Shown in pieces: positions 24,847-35,685 of a DNA stretch of 64,000 bases (within the stretch, counting starts at the first letter, position 1; every line of letters begins with the position of its first letter). A program made the translations under genes and the position numbers. Source of the DNA: Ruminococcus sp. YE71 (GTDB lineage Bacteria; Bacillota; Clostridia; Oscillospirales; Ruminococcaceae); contig NZ_FPIR01000005.1 in the NCBI RefSeq assembly GCF_900119155.1, forward strand, positions 171,326 through 235,325, given 5' to 3'. Under the pieces are notes generated by a model. It had not been told where the DNA came from, searched no databases, and saw nothing but the letters and a program-made list of their open reading frames with translations.

Positions 24847-26523
24847 TCAGTTATGCCATTCGCTGTTGAGGAAGTCCACACGGGTGGTGAGCCAGTTTTT
24901 GAAGTAGTCGGCGGCTTCCTTTTCGGTCTTGCAGGCCGCGGAGGCTCTGCACCACTCGTTCGCGGCGGCGTTGAAGCGGATGTTGTCCCACTTGTCGTAG
25001 TTCATCTCAAACGCCTTTTCATACGCTGACGAATCATCACCGACCGACTGAATCGCACGCTCGAAAACGCCGCTGTCGTAGGCTTTTGTCCAGCGTTCCT
25101 TCACGGTATCCACGTACCAGTCCTCGTTCATCAGGACTGCGAGCCAGGGGTTGATGGTCTTGTACTGATCGTTCACGTCGCTGACGATGTTCGCGGCGTA
25201 GAAACCCTCGCCCGTGGCACAGCGGTCTTTGTTGCCGAGGGCGGAATCGAAATCCCACGGCGCTTCAAAGGTCAGCTTTTTGCTGCCGCCCTCGCCGAAA
25301 TCCACATCCATAAAGAAGCTCGACCAGTAGATATCCGCGTCGCAGGCAAGCTCACAGAGGATATACGAATCGGCGAGAGACTTCACATCGACGACGGCTT
25401 CCACCGCCTGCTGAGGGGTAAGGGAGCTGTCCTCGGTTATCTCGGTATAGTCGCTGTTGAAGGTGTACGCCTTGTCGTTATAAGCGGCTTCGTACATTAT
25501 CTTGTAGACGTTGGAGACATACGACGCGATGAAGTCGTGCTGTTCCTTTGAGTATATCTCGCTCTTGACGGAGATGCCCACGTTGTTCCTGCCGCCGCAG
25601 AGCGGAGTCGCGGTTCTGCCGCTGCCGCCCTTGCCGTCGTATGGGGTCAGAGCCGCGTCCTTGCAGTAGCTGACGAAGAACTGATGGAGGTCATCCTCGT
25701 TGTAATAGTAGCCGTCGTACTCAAGGAAGTAGCCGATATCGGTGCCCGTGTAGTCCTTCTCGGCTTCGGTGATGTCTATCCTGCCCGACTTTATCTGCTG
25801 CATCTCGGCAAGCAGGTACACGCCGAAATACTCGCCGTTGACGGTAAGCTCCACCAGCTTTGCGTCGGAGGAATAGTAGCCGTCCTCGCCCAGTATCTCA
25901 CGGGCGATCTGCAAGGCGGTCTTGTTGCGCAGCATGGAGATGTCCTTGTACTCGGCGAGCAGCACCCAGTTCTTGAACTCCGCGCCGCCGTTCAGACCGA
26001 GCACCGACTGCTTCTTGTCGAAGCTGATCCTGAGGGGCTTCTTGTCGTAGGAGGTCGTCCAGTTGCCGCGGACTTTCGCCTTCGCGTCAACGGTGTCCAG
26101 CTGTACCGAACCGTCGGTATCGGTGACGGTGACGAGACAATCCTCGTAGTAAGGCTCGGGGGGCATCTTATAGCCCGGAGTCCACGAAGCGATGGATTCG
26201 GCAACGTGCTTCGCGACGGGCTTTGTCACGAAGTTGAGAGCGTTCGCATCGTCACTCTTTGTCTGCACCGCGATAACGGGCATGGTGCCGCTTGTCTCGG
26301 CAGTCTTGACGACGGTATTACCGCCCTCATCCTTCTTGTCCTTTTTATCTTTTTTGTCTTTCTTGTCCTTTTTATCCTTCTTGTCTTTCTTTTCGGGCTT
26401 GCCCTCGGACTGTGAGACCGCAGTATCCGCACCTTCCGAAGCCGTGCTCTGCTGTCCCGAAGCGCATCCCGTCAGCAGGCAGAACGCCAGCAGACAAGCC
26501 GCTGTTCTCTTAAATATTTTCAT
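24847..26523 (-). CDS. CotH-family lipoprotein with (KKD)n linker
   Basis: 558 residues. Signal peptide with lipobox LLTGCA (Cys at about 19), so membrane-anchored outside. A lysine/aspartate run, KKDKKDKKD repeated to about 21 residues (about 44-66), acts as a charged spacer. The CotH kinase-like domain follows: KVRGNWTTSYDKKPLRISF, RNKTALQIAREILG, VYLLAEMQQIKSGRIDI and the metal-site block FEAPWDFDSALGN. CotH proteins are atypical kinases that phosphorylate spore-coat or extracellular proteins; in ruminococci they are often linked to cellulosome or surface proteins. ATG 26523 follows GAGAGGTG. Confidence 0.88.
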   Translation of the reverse strand: MKIFKRTAACLLAFCLLTGCASGQQSTASEGADTAVSQSEGKPEKKDKKDKKDKKDKKDKKDKKDEGGNTVVKTAETSGTMPVIAVQTKSDDANALNFVTKPVAKHVAESIASWTPGYKMPPEPYYEDCLVTVTDTDGSVQLDTVDAKAKVRGNWTTSYDKKPLRISFDKKQSVLGLNGGAEFKNWVLLAEYKDISMLRNKTALQIAREILGEDGYYSSDAKLVELTVNGEYFGVYLLAEMQQIKSGRIDITEAEKDYTGTDIGYFLEYDGYYYNEDDLHQFFVSYCKDAALTPYDGKGGSGRTATPLCGGRNNVGISVKSEIYSKEQHDFIASYVSNVYKIMYEAAYNDKAYTFNSDYTEITEDSSLTPQQAVEAVVDVKSLADSYILCELACDADIYWSSFFMDVDFGEGGSKKLTFEAPWDFDSALGNKDRCATGEGFYAANIVSDVNDQYKTINPWLAVLMNEDWYVDTVKERWTKAYDSGVFERAIQSVGDDSSAYEKAFEMNYDKWDNIRFNAAANEWCRASAACKTEKEAADYFKNWLTTRVDFLNSEWHN

Positions 26524-26578
26524 AGTGTCACCTCTCTGTTGTTCCTTTGCAGTTGTTTTTCCGCAATTATCAAACACA

Positions 26579-26607
26579 ATTATACCACCTGAGCACGCTG
26601 TTGTCAA
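26579..26607 (-). promoter_or_regulatory. sigma-A promoter of the CotH gene
   Basis: Perfect TTGACA, 17-base spacer, TATAAT on the minus strand. Confidence 0.9.
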
Positions 26608-26692
26608 CACTATTATTGCAGTCGGAACGGCGATATTGCGCGATGTTCACATCGTTCATATCAGCGTCACAAATTATTCTCATCTGACCTGT

Positions 26693-26720
26693 TTGTTGAA
26701 GTGGGTTTTTGAGGTATAAT
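26693..26720 (+). promoter_or_regulatory. promoter of uvrB
   Basis: TTGTTG, 16-base spacer, TATAAT, 33 bases before the uvrB start. No LexA (CGAACRNRYGTTYC-like) box was seen. Confidence 0.65.
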
Positions 26721-26753
26721 TAGTATGTATACTCATTTAAAGGAGGGGCAGAT

Positions 26754-28721
26754 ATGGATCATTTTGAGCTGGTCAGCGACTACAAGCCCGCAGGCGATCA
26801 GCCCGAGGCTATCGACAAGCTCGTTGAGGGGATCAACAGCGGCATGAAGGAACAGACTCTGCTGGGCGTTACGGGTTCGGGCAAGACCTTCACAATGGCG
26901 AACGTCATCGCCCGTGTCAACCGACCTACCCTCGTGCTGGCACACAACAAGATACTCGCGGCACAGCTCTGTTCGGAGTTCCGCGAGTTCTTCCCCAACA
27001 ATGCTGTGGAATACTTCGTCAGCTACTACGACTACTACCAGCCCGAAGCGTACATCCCGAGCAAGGACGTCTACATCGAAAAGGACAGCTCGATAAACGA
27101 CGAGATAGACAAGATGCGCCACTCGGCGACCTCGGCTATCGCTGAACGCCGCGACGTTATCATCGTGGCTTCGGTCAGCTGTATCTACTCCCTCGGCGAC
27201 CCCGAAGAGTACAAGTCGATGGTGGTCTCGCTCCGCCCCGGTATGGAGCTGAGCCGTGAGGAGCTGGTGGCGAAGCTGGTGGGCATCCAGTACGAACGTA
27301 ACGACATCGACTTTTCGAGAAACAAGTTCAGGGTGCGGGGCGACATTGTCGAGATATACCCTGCCGCCAACACCGATACCGCGCTTCGCGTCGAGTTCTT
27401 CGGGGACGAGATAGACCGCATCAGCGAGATAAACGTGGTGACGGGCGAGGTGCTCGCAAGGCTTGCCCATGCGGCGGTGTTCCCTGCCACTCACTACATC
27501 GTCGGCAGGGACAAGATGATGGAAGCCATCGAGGACATCCGCGCCGAGATGGAAGAGCGGGTCGAGTACTTCAAGAGCAAAGATATGCTCATCGAGGCTC
27601 AGCGCATAAAGGAACGCACAAACTACGACATCGAGATGCTGGAGGAGATAGGCTTCTGCTCGGGCATCGAGAACTATTCGAGAGTGCTTGCACGCAGACC
27701 CGCAGGGTCGGTGCCCTATACCCTGCTGGACCATCTGCCGAAGGATTTCCTGCTGATGGTGGACGAGAGCCACGTCAGCCTGCCCCAGGTCAGGGGTATG
27801 TACGCAGGCGACCGCGCACGAAAGGACACCCTCATCGAGTACGGTTTCCGTCTGCCGAGCGCGAGAGACAACCGACCGCTGACCTTCGATGAGTTCTATG
27901 AACATATCGGACAGGCAGTGTTCGTGTCGGCGACCCCCGGACCTATCGAGCAGGAAAAGAGCGAGCAGGTGGTCGAACAGCTGATACGCCCGACGGGACT
28001 TCTCGACCCCGAGATAGACGTTCGTCCCACCGAAGGTCAGATAGAAGACCTGCTCAGCGAGATAAACAAACGCATCGAGAAGGGGCAGCGCGTGCTGGTC
28101 ACCACCCTGACAAAGAAGATGGCGGAAGACCTGACCAACTACCTCAAGGGCTTCGGGATAAAGGTGCGTTATATGCACCACGGCATCGACACTATCGAGC
28201 GAATGGAGATAATCCGCGATCTGAGACTCGGCGAGTTCGACGTGCTGGTAGGCATCAACCTGCTGAGAGAGGGTCTTGACATACCCGAAGTTTCGCTGGT
28301 GGCGATACTCGACGCGGACAAGGAAGGCTTCCTGCGTTCGGAGAGTTCGCTGATACAGACGATAGGACGCGCCGCGAGAAACGCAGAGGGTCACGTCATC
28401 ATGTACGCTGACACGGTCACGGGTTCGATGGAACGCGCTATACGCGAGACGAACCGCCGCCGCGAATTGCAGATGAAGTTCAACGAGGAACACGGTATCG
28501 TTCCCGAGACCATCATCAAGGACATCCGCGACGTTATCGAGATCTCCACAAAGGAAGAGGTCGAGTACAGCGCTCGTCAGAAGTCGAAGCTGTCAAAGGC
28601 GGAGACTCAGCAGCTTATCGACAAGCTGACAAGACAGATGAAGGAAGCCGCAAAGATGCTCGAATTCGAGCACGCGGCTTTCCTCAGAGACAAGATAAAC
28701 GAACTCAGGAACGGAGAATAA
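26754..28721 (+). CDS. uvrB: excinuclease ABC subunit B
   Basis: Damage-recognition and helicase-like subunit of nucleotide excision repair. 655 residues, full length. Walker [14 protein letters not shown] (about 38-50), beta-hairpin region [15 protein letters not shown], helicase motifs [22 protein letters not shown] and [18 protein letters not shown], and the C-terminal UVR motif ([22 protein letters not shown], in two parts [11 protein letters not shown] and [11 protein letters not shown]). AAGGAGG precedes the ATG. uvrA follows after one intervening gene. Confidence 0.98.
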   Translation: MDHFELVSDYKPAGDQPEAIDKLVEGINSGMKEQTLLGVTGSGKTFTMANVIARVNRPTLVLAHNKILAAQLCSEFREFFPNNAVEYFVSYYDYYQPEAYIPSKDVYIEKDSSINDEIDKMRHSATSAIAERRDVIIVASVSCIYSLGDPEEYKSMVVSLRPGMELSREELVAKLVGIQYERNDIDFSRNKFRVRGDIVEIYPAANTDTALRVEFFGDEIDRISEINVVTGEVLARLAHAAVFPATHYIVGRDKMMEAIEDIRAEMEERVEYFKSKDMLIEAQRIKERTNYDIEMLEEIGFCSGIENYSRVLARRPAGSVPYTLLDHLPKDFLLMVDESHVSLPQVRGMYAGDRARKDTLIEYGFRLPSARDNRPLTFDEFYEHIGQAVFVSATPGPIEQEKSEQVVEQLIRPTGLLDPEIDVRPTEGQIEDLLSEINKRIEKGQRVLVTTLTKKMAEDLTNYLKGFGIKVRYMHHGIDTIERMEIIRDLRLGEFDVLVGINLLREGLDIPEVSLVAILDADKEGFLRSESSLIQTIGRAARNAEGHVIMYADTVTGSMERAIRETNRRRELQMKFNEEHGIVPETIIKDIRDVIEISTKEEVEYSARQKSKLSKAETQQLIDKLTRQMKEAAKMLEFEHAAFLRDKINELRNGE

Positions 28722-28725
28722 CGGG

Positions 28726-29451
28726 ATGAAGCACGGAAAGAAAATGATGGCGCTCCTCGTGGGCGCTGCCGTACTGCCTGCGGCGCTGATACTGTCGGGG
28801 TGCAGACTTACGGGCGACTATTACAACAGCAGCAGATACCGCAAGGCAGGCATAAAAGCTATCGAAAAAAGATATGACATCGATCTCACCTACATAGACG
28901 ACCATGTCAAACCGTCGGGAAACGTGTTCGGTTCGCGTTCAGAGAAGCTGGATATAAACGTGAAGTGTGACGACCTTCCCGACAAGGTGATCGAGATATA
29001 CAGCGCCGACGGAAAGACTTTCGGCAGCGACTATATCAACAAGCTGTACGAGGACGACACGGTGTCGGAGATACGCTCCCTCGCGCAGGAAGTCTATGAT
29101 GATGAGAATATAAAGGTGGTCATTGACAAGAGCTTTGTCAACGACCTTGACGCAGATACTTCGCTGGACGGGTATCTCGAATCGGGTCAGATAGACTTTG
29201 TCATGATAATGACCACCGACAGCAAGGACATCGAAGGCGATTACGCAAAGTTCATGGACAAGATGATCGAGCGCAGGATAAACTGCTCGCCGTCGGTTTA
29301 TTATTTCACGGAATATGTTTACGGCGATGACGATGTAAACGTCGCGCTGATCGACAACGGATACAAGATTGGACGAATGGCACCCGAGTCGATTTACAGC
29401 ACACTCGATGAAAATTTCAAAAAGGATTATACGTTTATCGGCTTTTTCTGA
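28726..29451 (+). CDS. hypothetical lipoprotein between uvrB and uvrA
   Basis: 241 residues. Signal peptide with lipobox LILSGC (Cys at about 26), so an extracytoplasmic lipoprotein. The rest is acidic with no recognised domain; [20 protein letters not shown] and [15 protein letters not shown] are notable. It begins 4 bases after uvrB stop and ends 23 bases before uvrA, so it is co-transcribed with repair genes although its location differs from theirs. Confidence 0.8.
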   Translation: MKHGKKMMALLVGAAVLPAALILSGCRLTGDYYNSSRYRKAGIKAIEKRYDIDLTYIDDHVKPSGNVFGSRSEKLDINVKCDDLPDKVIEIYSADGKTFGSDYINKLYEDDTVSEIRSLAQEVYDDENIKVVIDKSFVNDLDADTSLDGYLESGQIDFVMIMTTDSKDIEGDYAKFMDKMIERRINCSPSVYYFTEYVYGDDDVNVALIDNGYKIGRMAPESIYSTLDENFKKDYTFIGFF

Positions 29452-29474
29452 TATGATAAAAAAGGAAGTAGAAA

Positions 29475-32309
29475 ATGCAAAGCAACAAGATAATCATTCG
29501 CGGAGCAAGGGAACACAACCTGAAAAATGTGGACGTTGAGATACCCCGTGACAAGCTCATCGTAATGACGGGACTTTCGGGGTCGGGCAAGTCTTCGCTG
29601 GCGTTCGACACGATATTCGCCGACGGTCAGAGAAGATACATGGAGTCGCTTTCGAGCTACGCAAGGCAGTTCCTCGGGCAGATGGAAAAGCCCGACGTTG
29701 ACTCCATCGAGGGGCTCTCCCCCGCTATCTCCATCGACCAGAAGACCACCTCGAAAAACCCGCGCTCGACCGTCGGGACCGTCACGGAGATATACGACTA
29801 CCTGCGTTTGCTGTACGCACGCATCGGCGTGCCTCACTGCCCCGTCTGCGGACGTGAGATAAACCAGCAGAGCGTCGATCAGATAGTTGACAGCATCATG
29901 GAGCTTCCCGAGCGCACCAAGATACTGCTCCTCGCGCCTATCGTAAAGGGCCGCAAGGGCGAACACAAGCGCGAGCTTGAAAACGCACGCAAGCAGGGCT
30001 TCGTGCGCGTCCGCATCGACGGCGAGGACTATGAGCTCACCGACGACATCAAACTGGACAAGAACAAGAAGCACCTCATCGAGATAGTTGTGGACAGACT
30101 CATCATCAAAGAGGGCATCAAGAGCAGACTCACCGACTCGATAGAGCTCATCACCTCGCTGACCGAGGGCATGGTGGTCATCGACGTGCAGGGGGGCGAG
30201 AAGATGGTGTTCTCCACCAGCTACGCCTGCCCCGAACACGGCATCTCCCTGCCCGAATTACAGCCGAGGATGTTCTCGTTCAACAACCCCTTCGGAGCCT
30301 GCCCGACCTGCACGGGTCTCGGCGTGTTCAAGAAGGTCGATCCCGAGATCATCATCCCCGACAAGAACCTCTCGATACGTGAGGGCGCTATCAAGGCGAA
30401 CGGCTGGAACAGTCTCGGTGAGGACAGCGTTGCGATGAGCTACTTCAACGCCATCAGTGAAAAGTACGGCATCTCGCTGGACGTTCCCGTGAAGAAACTC
30501 ACGAAGGAACAGCTGGACATCTTCCTTTACGGAACGGGCTCGGAGAAGCTGGAGCTCCGGAGGGGCGTGGGCTGGTTCGGCGACCTGTACAACACCTCGT
30601 TCGAGGGCGTCATCAACAACCTCGAACGCCGCTACAACCGAGAGAACGCCACCGACTCCACCAAGTCCGAGATAGAGGCATACATGAGCGAGCACCCCTG
30701 CCCCGACTGCAAGGGCCGCAGGCTCAACCGTGAGAGCCTTTCGGTCACGGTGGGCGGTCTGAACATCTATGAGCTGACCGAGCTTTCGGTCACCGACGCG
30801 CTGGCTTTCTTCGACGGGCTGAAACTCTCGAAGCGCGACAGCATCATCGGCGCGAGGATAATCAAGGAGATACGCGAAAGGCTCGGATTCCTCAACAGTG
30901 TGGGGCTTGAATACCTCACTCTTGCGAGGTCGAGCGGAACGCTGTCGGGCGGCGAGAGCCAGCGCATCCGCCTTGCGACCCAGATAGGTTCGTCGCTGAT
31001 GGGCGTGCTCTACATCCTCGACGAGCCGTCGATAGGTCTGCACCAGCGCGACAATGACAAGCTGATAGCGACCCTCAAACGTCTGCGCGACCTCGGCAAC
31101 ACGCTCATCGTGGTCGAGCACGACGAGGACACCATGCGCGCTTCGGACTTCATCGTGGACGTAGGCCCCGGAGCAGGCGTTCACGGCGGTGAGATAGTCT
31201 GCACGGGAACGGTGGACGAGATAATGAAGTGCGAGCGTTCGTGGACGGGGCGCTACCTGTCGGGTGCGCTGAAGATACCCGTCCCCGAGAAGCGCCGCGA
31301 AGGAAACGGCGAGTATCTGCGGGTGTTCGGGGCTTGCGAGAACAACCTGAAGAACATCGACGTAGAGATACCGCTCGGGGTGTTCACCTGTGTGACGGGC
31401 GTTTCGGGTTCGGGAAAAAGTTCGCTGGTGAACGAGATAATCTCGAAACACCTGAGTGCCCAGCTGAACCGCGCACGCACACGCGCAGGCAAGTTCGACC
31501 GCATCGAAGGGATCGAACATCTCGACAAGGTGATACACATCGACCAGTCGCCCATCGGCAGGACGCCGCGCTCGAACCCCGCGACCTACACGGGCGTATT
31601 CGCAGACATCCGCGAGCTGTTCGCCTCCACGTCCGATGCGAAGGCGCACGGCTACGGGGCGGGGCGTTTCTCCTTCAACGTCAAGGGCGGACGCTGTGAA
31701 GCCTGCGAGGGCGACGGAATCCTCAAGATCGAGATGCACTTCCTGCCCGACGTTTATGTCCCCTGCGAGGTCTGCCGCGGCAAGCGCTACAACCGCGAGA
31801 CCCTTGAAGTCCGCTACAAGGGCAAGAACATCTACGACGTGCTCGAAATGACCGTCGAAGAGGGGGCGAAGTTCTTCGAGAACATCCCGAAGATAAAGCG
31901 CCGCATGGACACGCTTGTGGAAGTGGGTCTGGGCTACGTAAAGATCGGTCAGCCTGCGACGACCCTTTCGGGCGGCGAGGCACAGCGCGTGAAGCTCGCG
32001 ACCGAGCTGTCGAAGCGTGCTACGGGACGCACCTTCTACATCCTCGACGAGCCGACCACGGGACTTCATTCCGCGGACGTACACAAGCTCATCGAGGTAC
32101 TGCAAAAGCTCGCTGACACGGGCAACACGGTGCTTGTCATCGAGCACAATCTCGACGTGATAAAGTCTGCCGACCACATCATCGACCTCGGACCCGAGGG
32201 CGGAAGCGGCGGCGGTACTGTCATCTGCACGGGTACGCCCGAGGAAGTTGCCGAATGTGCTGAGTCTTACACTGGGCATTATCTGAAAAAGATGCTGACT
32301 AATAAGTAA
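29475..32309 (+). CDS. uvrA: excinuclease ABC subunit A
   Basis: ATP-driven damage sensor of nucleotide excision repair. 944 residues, normal. Two ABC modules: Walker [15 protein letters not shown] (about 31-44) and [14 protein letters not shown] (about 642-655), with signatures [16 protein letters not shown] and [16 protein letters not shown]. Zinc modules: [18 protein letters not shown]...CPTCTG and CEACEGDG...[16 protein letters not shown] (each visible in part). It is the last gene of the uvrB-lipoprotein-uvrA unit. Confidence 0.98.
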   Translation: MQSNKIIIRGAREHNLKNVDVEIPRDKLIVMTGLSGSGKSSLAFDTIFADGQRRYMESLSSYARQFLGQMEKPDVDSIEGLSPAISIDQKTTSKNPRSTVGTVTEIYDYLRLLYARIGVPHCPVCGREINQQSVDQIVDSIMELPERTKILLLAPIVKGRKGEHKRELENARKQGFVRVRIDGEDYELTDDIKLDKNKKHLIEIVVDRLIIKEGIKSRLTDSIELITSLTEGMVVIDVQGGEKMVFSTSYACPEHGISLPELQPRMFSFNNPFGACPTCTGLGVFKKVDPEIIIPDKNLSIREGAIKANGWNSLGEDSVAMSYFNAISEKYGISLDVPVKKLTKEQLDIFLYGTGSEKLELRRGVGWFGDLYNTSFEGVINNLERRYNRENATDSTKSEIEAYMSEHPCPDCKGRRLNRESLSVTVGGLNIYELTELSVTDALAFFDGLKLSKRDSIIGARIIKEIRERLGFLNSVGLEYLTLARSSGTLSGGESQRIRLATQIGSSLMGVLYILDEPSIGLHQRDNDKLIATLKRLRDLGNTLIVVEHDEDTMRASDFIVDVGPGAGVHGGEIVCTGTVDEIMKCERSWTGRYLSGALKIPVPEKRREGNGEYLRVFGACENNLKNIDVEIPLGVFTCVTGVSGSGKSSLVNEIISKHLSAQLNRARTRAGKFDRIEGIEHLDKVIHIDQSPIGRTPRSNPATYTGVFADIRELFASTSDAKAHGYGAGRFSFNVKGGRCEACEGDGILKIEMHFLPDVYVPCEVCRGKRYNRETLEVRYKGKNIYDVLEMTVEEGAKFFENIPKIKRRMDTLVEVGLGYVKIGQPATTLSGGEAQRVKLATELSKRATGRTFYILDEPTTGLHSADVHKLIEVLQKLADTGNTVLVIEHNLDVIKSADHIIDLGPEGGSGGGTVICTGTPEEVAECAESYTGHYLKKMLTNK

Positions 32310-32394
32310 GGTTTGGGTATATTTTTCCCTTCGGGGAAATTGGGGGTTTGCCGTTTTTATGTTGGTCTTTACTTGTGCGCTTTACGCGATATTG

Positions 32395-32475
32395 CTGAAT
32401 TCCCTACGTGCCTCCGGCAGCTGGGGTCCCCTTTAAAAAGGGTCTCCCCCAGACCCCCTCCTAAAGTTTGATTCC
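32395..32475. repeat. dispersed G-rich hairpin element, copy 3 (inverted)
   Basis: AAAAGGGTCTCCCCCAGACC and the following CCCTCCTAAA (32436-32465) are the exact inverse complement of 11444-11473, and the flanks GATTCCCCGG / CCAGGGAATA also correspond. It sits in the 210-base gap after uvrA and may act as its terminator. Confidence 0.75.
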
Positions 32476-32519
32476 CCGGCATGGACGGGACGGTTGTTGT
32501 GTTTATTGGAGGTGTTGTT

Positions 32520-33722
32520 TTGAAACGGTTCACTATTCTTATTCCTGCTATGCTCGATGATACTTTCGGGCTGTTAAAGTGCGCCTTCGCTTCGCCCTCC
32601 GTCAGGGTACTGATACTCTACAACACCCGCGACGCTCTTAACACAGGGCTCAGACGCGTCCATAACGACATCTGCGCTCCCTGCGCTATCATGACGGGTC
32701 AGCTGATAAAGGCGCTCCGAAGCGGAAAGATAGACGTCGAAAACTGCGCCTTCCTTACCGCTCAGGCAGGGGACGCCTGCCGCGGCTCAAACTACATCCC
32801 TCTCATCCGCCGCGCCCTGAAAAATGAAGGCTTTGACATACCCGTGCTCTCCCTCAACTTCCTCGATATGGAAGAAGGCGCACGGTTCCGCCTCTCACCG
32901 TCGTTCCTGTTCAAATGCACGGCGGCGGTATTCTACAGCGACATCCTCATGATACTGCGCAGTCAGGTCAGACCCTACGAGGTCGAAAAAGGCTCGGCAG
33001 ACGCGCTCTATGACCGCTGGATAAAACGCTTCAGACGCGAGATATTCCGCGGCGAGGGGCTCGACCCCGTGACCATGTGCCGCCGCTTTGGCGAGATAGC
33101 CGACAGCTTCGCCGCCATCGAGCGCCGACGTGAAAAACGCACACGGGTCGGATTCGTGGGGGAGCTGTACATGAAGTACTGCGCCATCGGCAACCGCGAC
33201 CTGCGCGGATTCTACGAGCGGCGCGGCGCCGAGGTGGTCATTAACGGCTTTTCCTGGTACTGCCTGTACTACATCGACAGCCACCTCACCGCCGAGACAG
33301 AACTCGGCGCGGTCATGCGGACGGGCTACAGGATAGCAGGCGGCTATTTTACGCTGCTGCAAAAGCGGATGGTCAGTGCGATACGAAGCCGCGGATTCAG
33401 CAGTTTCGAGCCGTTCCCCGAGTTCAAGTGTCTCGCCGAGCGGCACATCCCCTGCATCTGTCCCACAGGTGACGGCTGGCTCATCGGTGCGGAGATATGC
33501 GGACTCGCCGAGATGGGAGTCGGCCGCTGTGCCTGCCTGCAGCCCTTCGGGTGTATGCCGAACCACGTCTGCGGACGCGGACTGTACAGCTCGATACAGC
33601 GCAGGCTCGGTAACATACGTCTGCAAAGCATCGACTTCGACAGTTCCCTGCCCGACGTGAACATATACAACCGTGCGGAACTGCTGCTCACGCCCGATTT
33701 CAAAGGAAGTGAAAGGATATGA
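32520..33722 (+). CDS. 2-hydroxyacyl-CoA dehydratase/activase-related protein (HgdC-like C-terminal module)
   Basis: 400 residues. It matches the domain found at the C-terminal end of BadF/HgdC-type activase fusions and D-component-like proteins: NDICAPCAIMTGQL near residue 40, RVGFVGELYM, and the hallmark LQPFGCMPNHVCGRG followed by SIDFDSSLPDVNIYNRAELL. Many Cys residues suggest an Fe-S cluster. Substrate unknown. A TTG start at 32520 is chosen because GGAGG lies 8 bases upstream; an in-frame ATG at 32481 lacks a ribosome site. First gene of a chain of four ATGA-overlapping genes. Confidence 0.75.
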   Translation: MKRFTILIPAMLDDTFGLLKCAFASPSVRVLILYNTRDALNTGLRRVHNDICAPCAIMTGQLIKALRSGKIDVENCAFLTAQAGDACRGSNYIPLIRRALKNEGFDIPVLSLNFLDMEEGARFRLSPSFLFKCTAAVFYSDILMILRSQVRPYEVEKGSADALYDRWIKRFRREIFRGEGLDPVTMCRRFGEIADSFAAIERRREKRTRVGFVGELYMKYCAIGNRDLRGFYERRGAEVVINGFSWYCLYYIDSHLTAETELGAVMRTGYRIAGGYFTLLQKRMVSAIRSRGFSSFEPFPEFKCLAERHIPCICPTGDGWLIGAEICGLAEMGVGRCACLQPFGCMPNHVCGRGLYSSIQRRLGNIRLQSIDFDSSLPDVNIYNRAELLLTPDFKGSERI

Positions 33723-33919
33723 GCGAAGAACAGAAACTGCCCCTCGGCAGGATTTATCAGAATTTTGCGGGGCAGCTGTGCAGCTGTTATTCTACGGGGG
33801 CTTTTCCGAATGACGCGAGTCAGGACACGCGGCATTATCTGATGCTGCAAATGAAGAGGCTCGCGGCGCTCGGGATAACTGCCGAAAAGAAGCTGGCCGA
33901 CAGGACAGCCTGTTCATGA
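33719..33919 (+). CDS. small hypothetical protein (66 residues)
   Basis: Starts MSEEQKLPLGRIYQNFAGQL; no recognised family. Overlaps the previous stop and next start by ATGA, which supports real translation. It may be the upstream half of the next gene if an additional shift exists, but the clean overlaps argue against that. Confidence 0.55.
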   Translation: MSEEQKLPLGRIYQNFAGQLCSCYSTGAFPNDASQDTRHYLMLQMKRLAALGITAEKKLADRTACS

Positions 33920-34534
33920 ATTACACCGTCTACGACCGCTACGAGAGCACATCGCCGTACTCGAAGGACGGCAGCCTGCTGTTTTCGGACAGGGACAAGG
34001 TGGTGCTTTTCGAGATGGTGCAGCTTCCGAAAAACGGCTGTGTACACTGCGGAACGAGCTTTCTGATGAGCGACCTCTACCCGAGGGTCACCAGCTACTT
34101 TTTCATGCGTGACTACAGCAGGAAAAAGACTGAGCTGATAAAAGGGATGGTGCCTTCGTGCCGTGGGGTAGTTCTGCTGACCCTCATCGACATCGCAAAG
34201 AACGGCTTTGACGGCGCGGGGCTGGGTAAAGGTCTGCGCGGAGCGGACAAATTCGGCGGTCGTGAACGGCATCTGCACGGTCTCGACCTTCCTTTACATG
34301 GACTGCCTGCACTCTTCGGAGGGCAGGATAACAAAATCGTCCGACAAGTTCCGCATGGACGCGATGAAAAACATCCGCAGACCCACCGAGCTCACATTTT
34401 CGTTCAAGGCGGTCAGCTGTCACGAATGCGGCGGCAGCTTCGACGCGGAGAAGGTCAAGGTCTGCCCCTACTGCGGTGCAGAATATCACCTTGAAGATAA
34501 CAACAGGGTAGTTACCCGTCTGGAGAAAGCATGA
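33916..34534 (+). pseudogene. zinc-ribbon protein interrupted by a frameshift
   Basis: The first frame is coherent to about 34220 (MNYTVYDRYESTSPYSKDG to LLTLIDIAKNGFDG) and then turns into a low-quality reading, while another frame carries a coherent end: VKVCAERTNSAVVNG, LYMDCLHSSEGRITKSSDKF and the zinc ribbon CHECGGSF...CPYCGAEYHLED. Joining them needs a net one-base shift near 34215-34230, beside GCGGGGCTGGG. The N-part also has CVHCG. The true end overlaps the RluA start (ATGA). Recent decay, sequencing error or programmed shift cannot be separated here. Function unknown. Confidence 0.6.
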
Positions 34535-35502
34535 GAGAATTTACTGTTGGTAAAAACGACGCGGGTCAGCGTGCGGACAAGTTCCTGCAAAAAGCCTGCC
34601 CCGCACTCCCGAAAAGCGCGATGTACAAATACATCCGCAAGAAAAGCATAAAATGCAACGGAAAACGGCTGGACATCGCTCAGAAACTCTGCGAGGGCGA
34701 CGTCATCACCATGTACATAAACGATGAGTTCTTTGCGAAAGCCGACTCGCCCATGAGTTTCGCGGCGGCTGGCGACAGGCTTGAGATAGTGTACGAGGAC
34801 GAGAACATCCTGCTGCTCGACAAGCCCGTGGGACTGGTCGTACACGAGGACGAGAGCGGCACGCCCGACACGCTCATAAACCGCGTGCTGAAATATCTCA
34901 ACGGCAAGGGCGAATTCGACCCCGCCGCCGAGCTTTCCTTCACGCCCGCCCTCTGCAACCGCATCGACCGCAACACGCAGGGCATCGTCATCTGCGCGAA
35001 GACCGCCGAAGCGCTCCGCGTCATGAACCAGAAGATAAAGGACAGAGAACTGTCCAAAAAATATCTCTGCATCACCGTTGGAATTCCATCCAAAAAAGAG
35101 GACACTTTGCGTGATTACTGCTTCAAGGACGAGCGGACAAAGACCGTGACCGTCAGCGCAAAAAAGCTCGACGGCTACAAGACTATGGTGACAAAATACC
35201 GCGTGCTCGCAGAGGACAGGAACAACGGGCTCGCACTGGTGGAAGTTGACCTCATCACGGGTCGCACCCATCAGATACGCGCTCACATGGCACACATCGG
35301 CTGTCCGCTCCTCGGCGACGGCAAGTATGGAATAAACCGCGTCAACCGCACATACAATATTAAGACACAGGCGCTGTGCTCCCACAGCCTGACCTTTGGA
35401 TTCACCACCGACGCAGGTTCGCTGGGGTATCTGAACGGGAAAAACTTTACCGTCGGAGATGTCTGGTTCGTGAAAAAATTCTTCCCTGACCAGCGTCTGT
35501 GA
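34531..35502 (+). CDS. RluA family 23S rRNA pseudouridine synthase
   Basis: 323 residues. An S4 RNA-binding domain (about 10-60; QRADKFLQKACPALPKSAMYKY in part) precedes the catalytic domain. The catalytic Asp lies in NRIDRNTQGIVICAKT (about 148-152), and DLITGRTHQIRAHMAHIGCP is the second family motif. Probably RluC/RluD-like, modifying 23S rRNA, but the exact uridine is not predictable. It ends an operon begun at 32520. Confidence 0.9.
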   Translation: MREFTVGKNDAGQRADKFLQKACPALPKSAMYKYIRKKSIKCNGKRLDIAQKLCEGDVITMYINDEFFAKADSPMSFAAAGDRLEIVYEDENILLLDKPVGLVVHEDESGTPDTLINRVLKYLNGKGEFDPAAELSFTPALCNRIDRNTQGIVICAKTAEALRVMNQKIKDRELSKKYLCITVGIPSKKEDTLRDYCFKDERTKTVTVSAKKLDGYKTMVTKYRVLAEDRNNGLALVEVDLITGRTHQIRAHMAHIGCPLLGDGKYGINRVNRTYNIKTQALCSHSLTFGFTTDAGSLGYLNGKNFTVGDVWFVKKFFPDQRL

Positions 35503-35595
35503 GCCATTTCACAGCAAATTTGTAGGAATAATTGTTGCAGTTTCACAATATCAATATGCAAATTACAGCAAGATGTACAAATGTAACAATTCCCC

Positions 35596-35624
35596 TTGCA
35601 ATTTGTAAAAAAATATGGTATAAT
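35596..35624 (+). promoter_or_regulatory. sigma-A promoter of the PHP gene
   Basis: TTGCAA, 17-base spacer, TATAAT. The upstream AT-rich gap 35503-35595 shows nothing else. Confidence 0.78.
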
Positions 35625-35685
35625 AGAATGCAGAAATTTTGTCATATGACAAAATACAGGCATTAGGATCTCGGAGGTGCGCTTT

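Noticed and set aside
26733..28493. A 586-codon open frame opposite uvrB
   Set aside because: Antisense shadow of uvrB; no ribosome site and no family resemblance.
30258..32279. A 673-codon open frame opposite uvrA
   Set aside because: Antisense shadow of uvrA.
32481..32519. Upstream ATG as start of the HgdC-like gene
   Set aside because: No ribosome site there, and it lies at the edge of the dispersed repeat; TTG at 32520 has a proper GGAGG.
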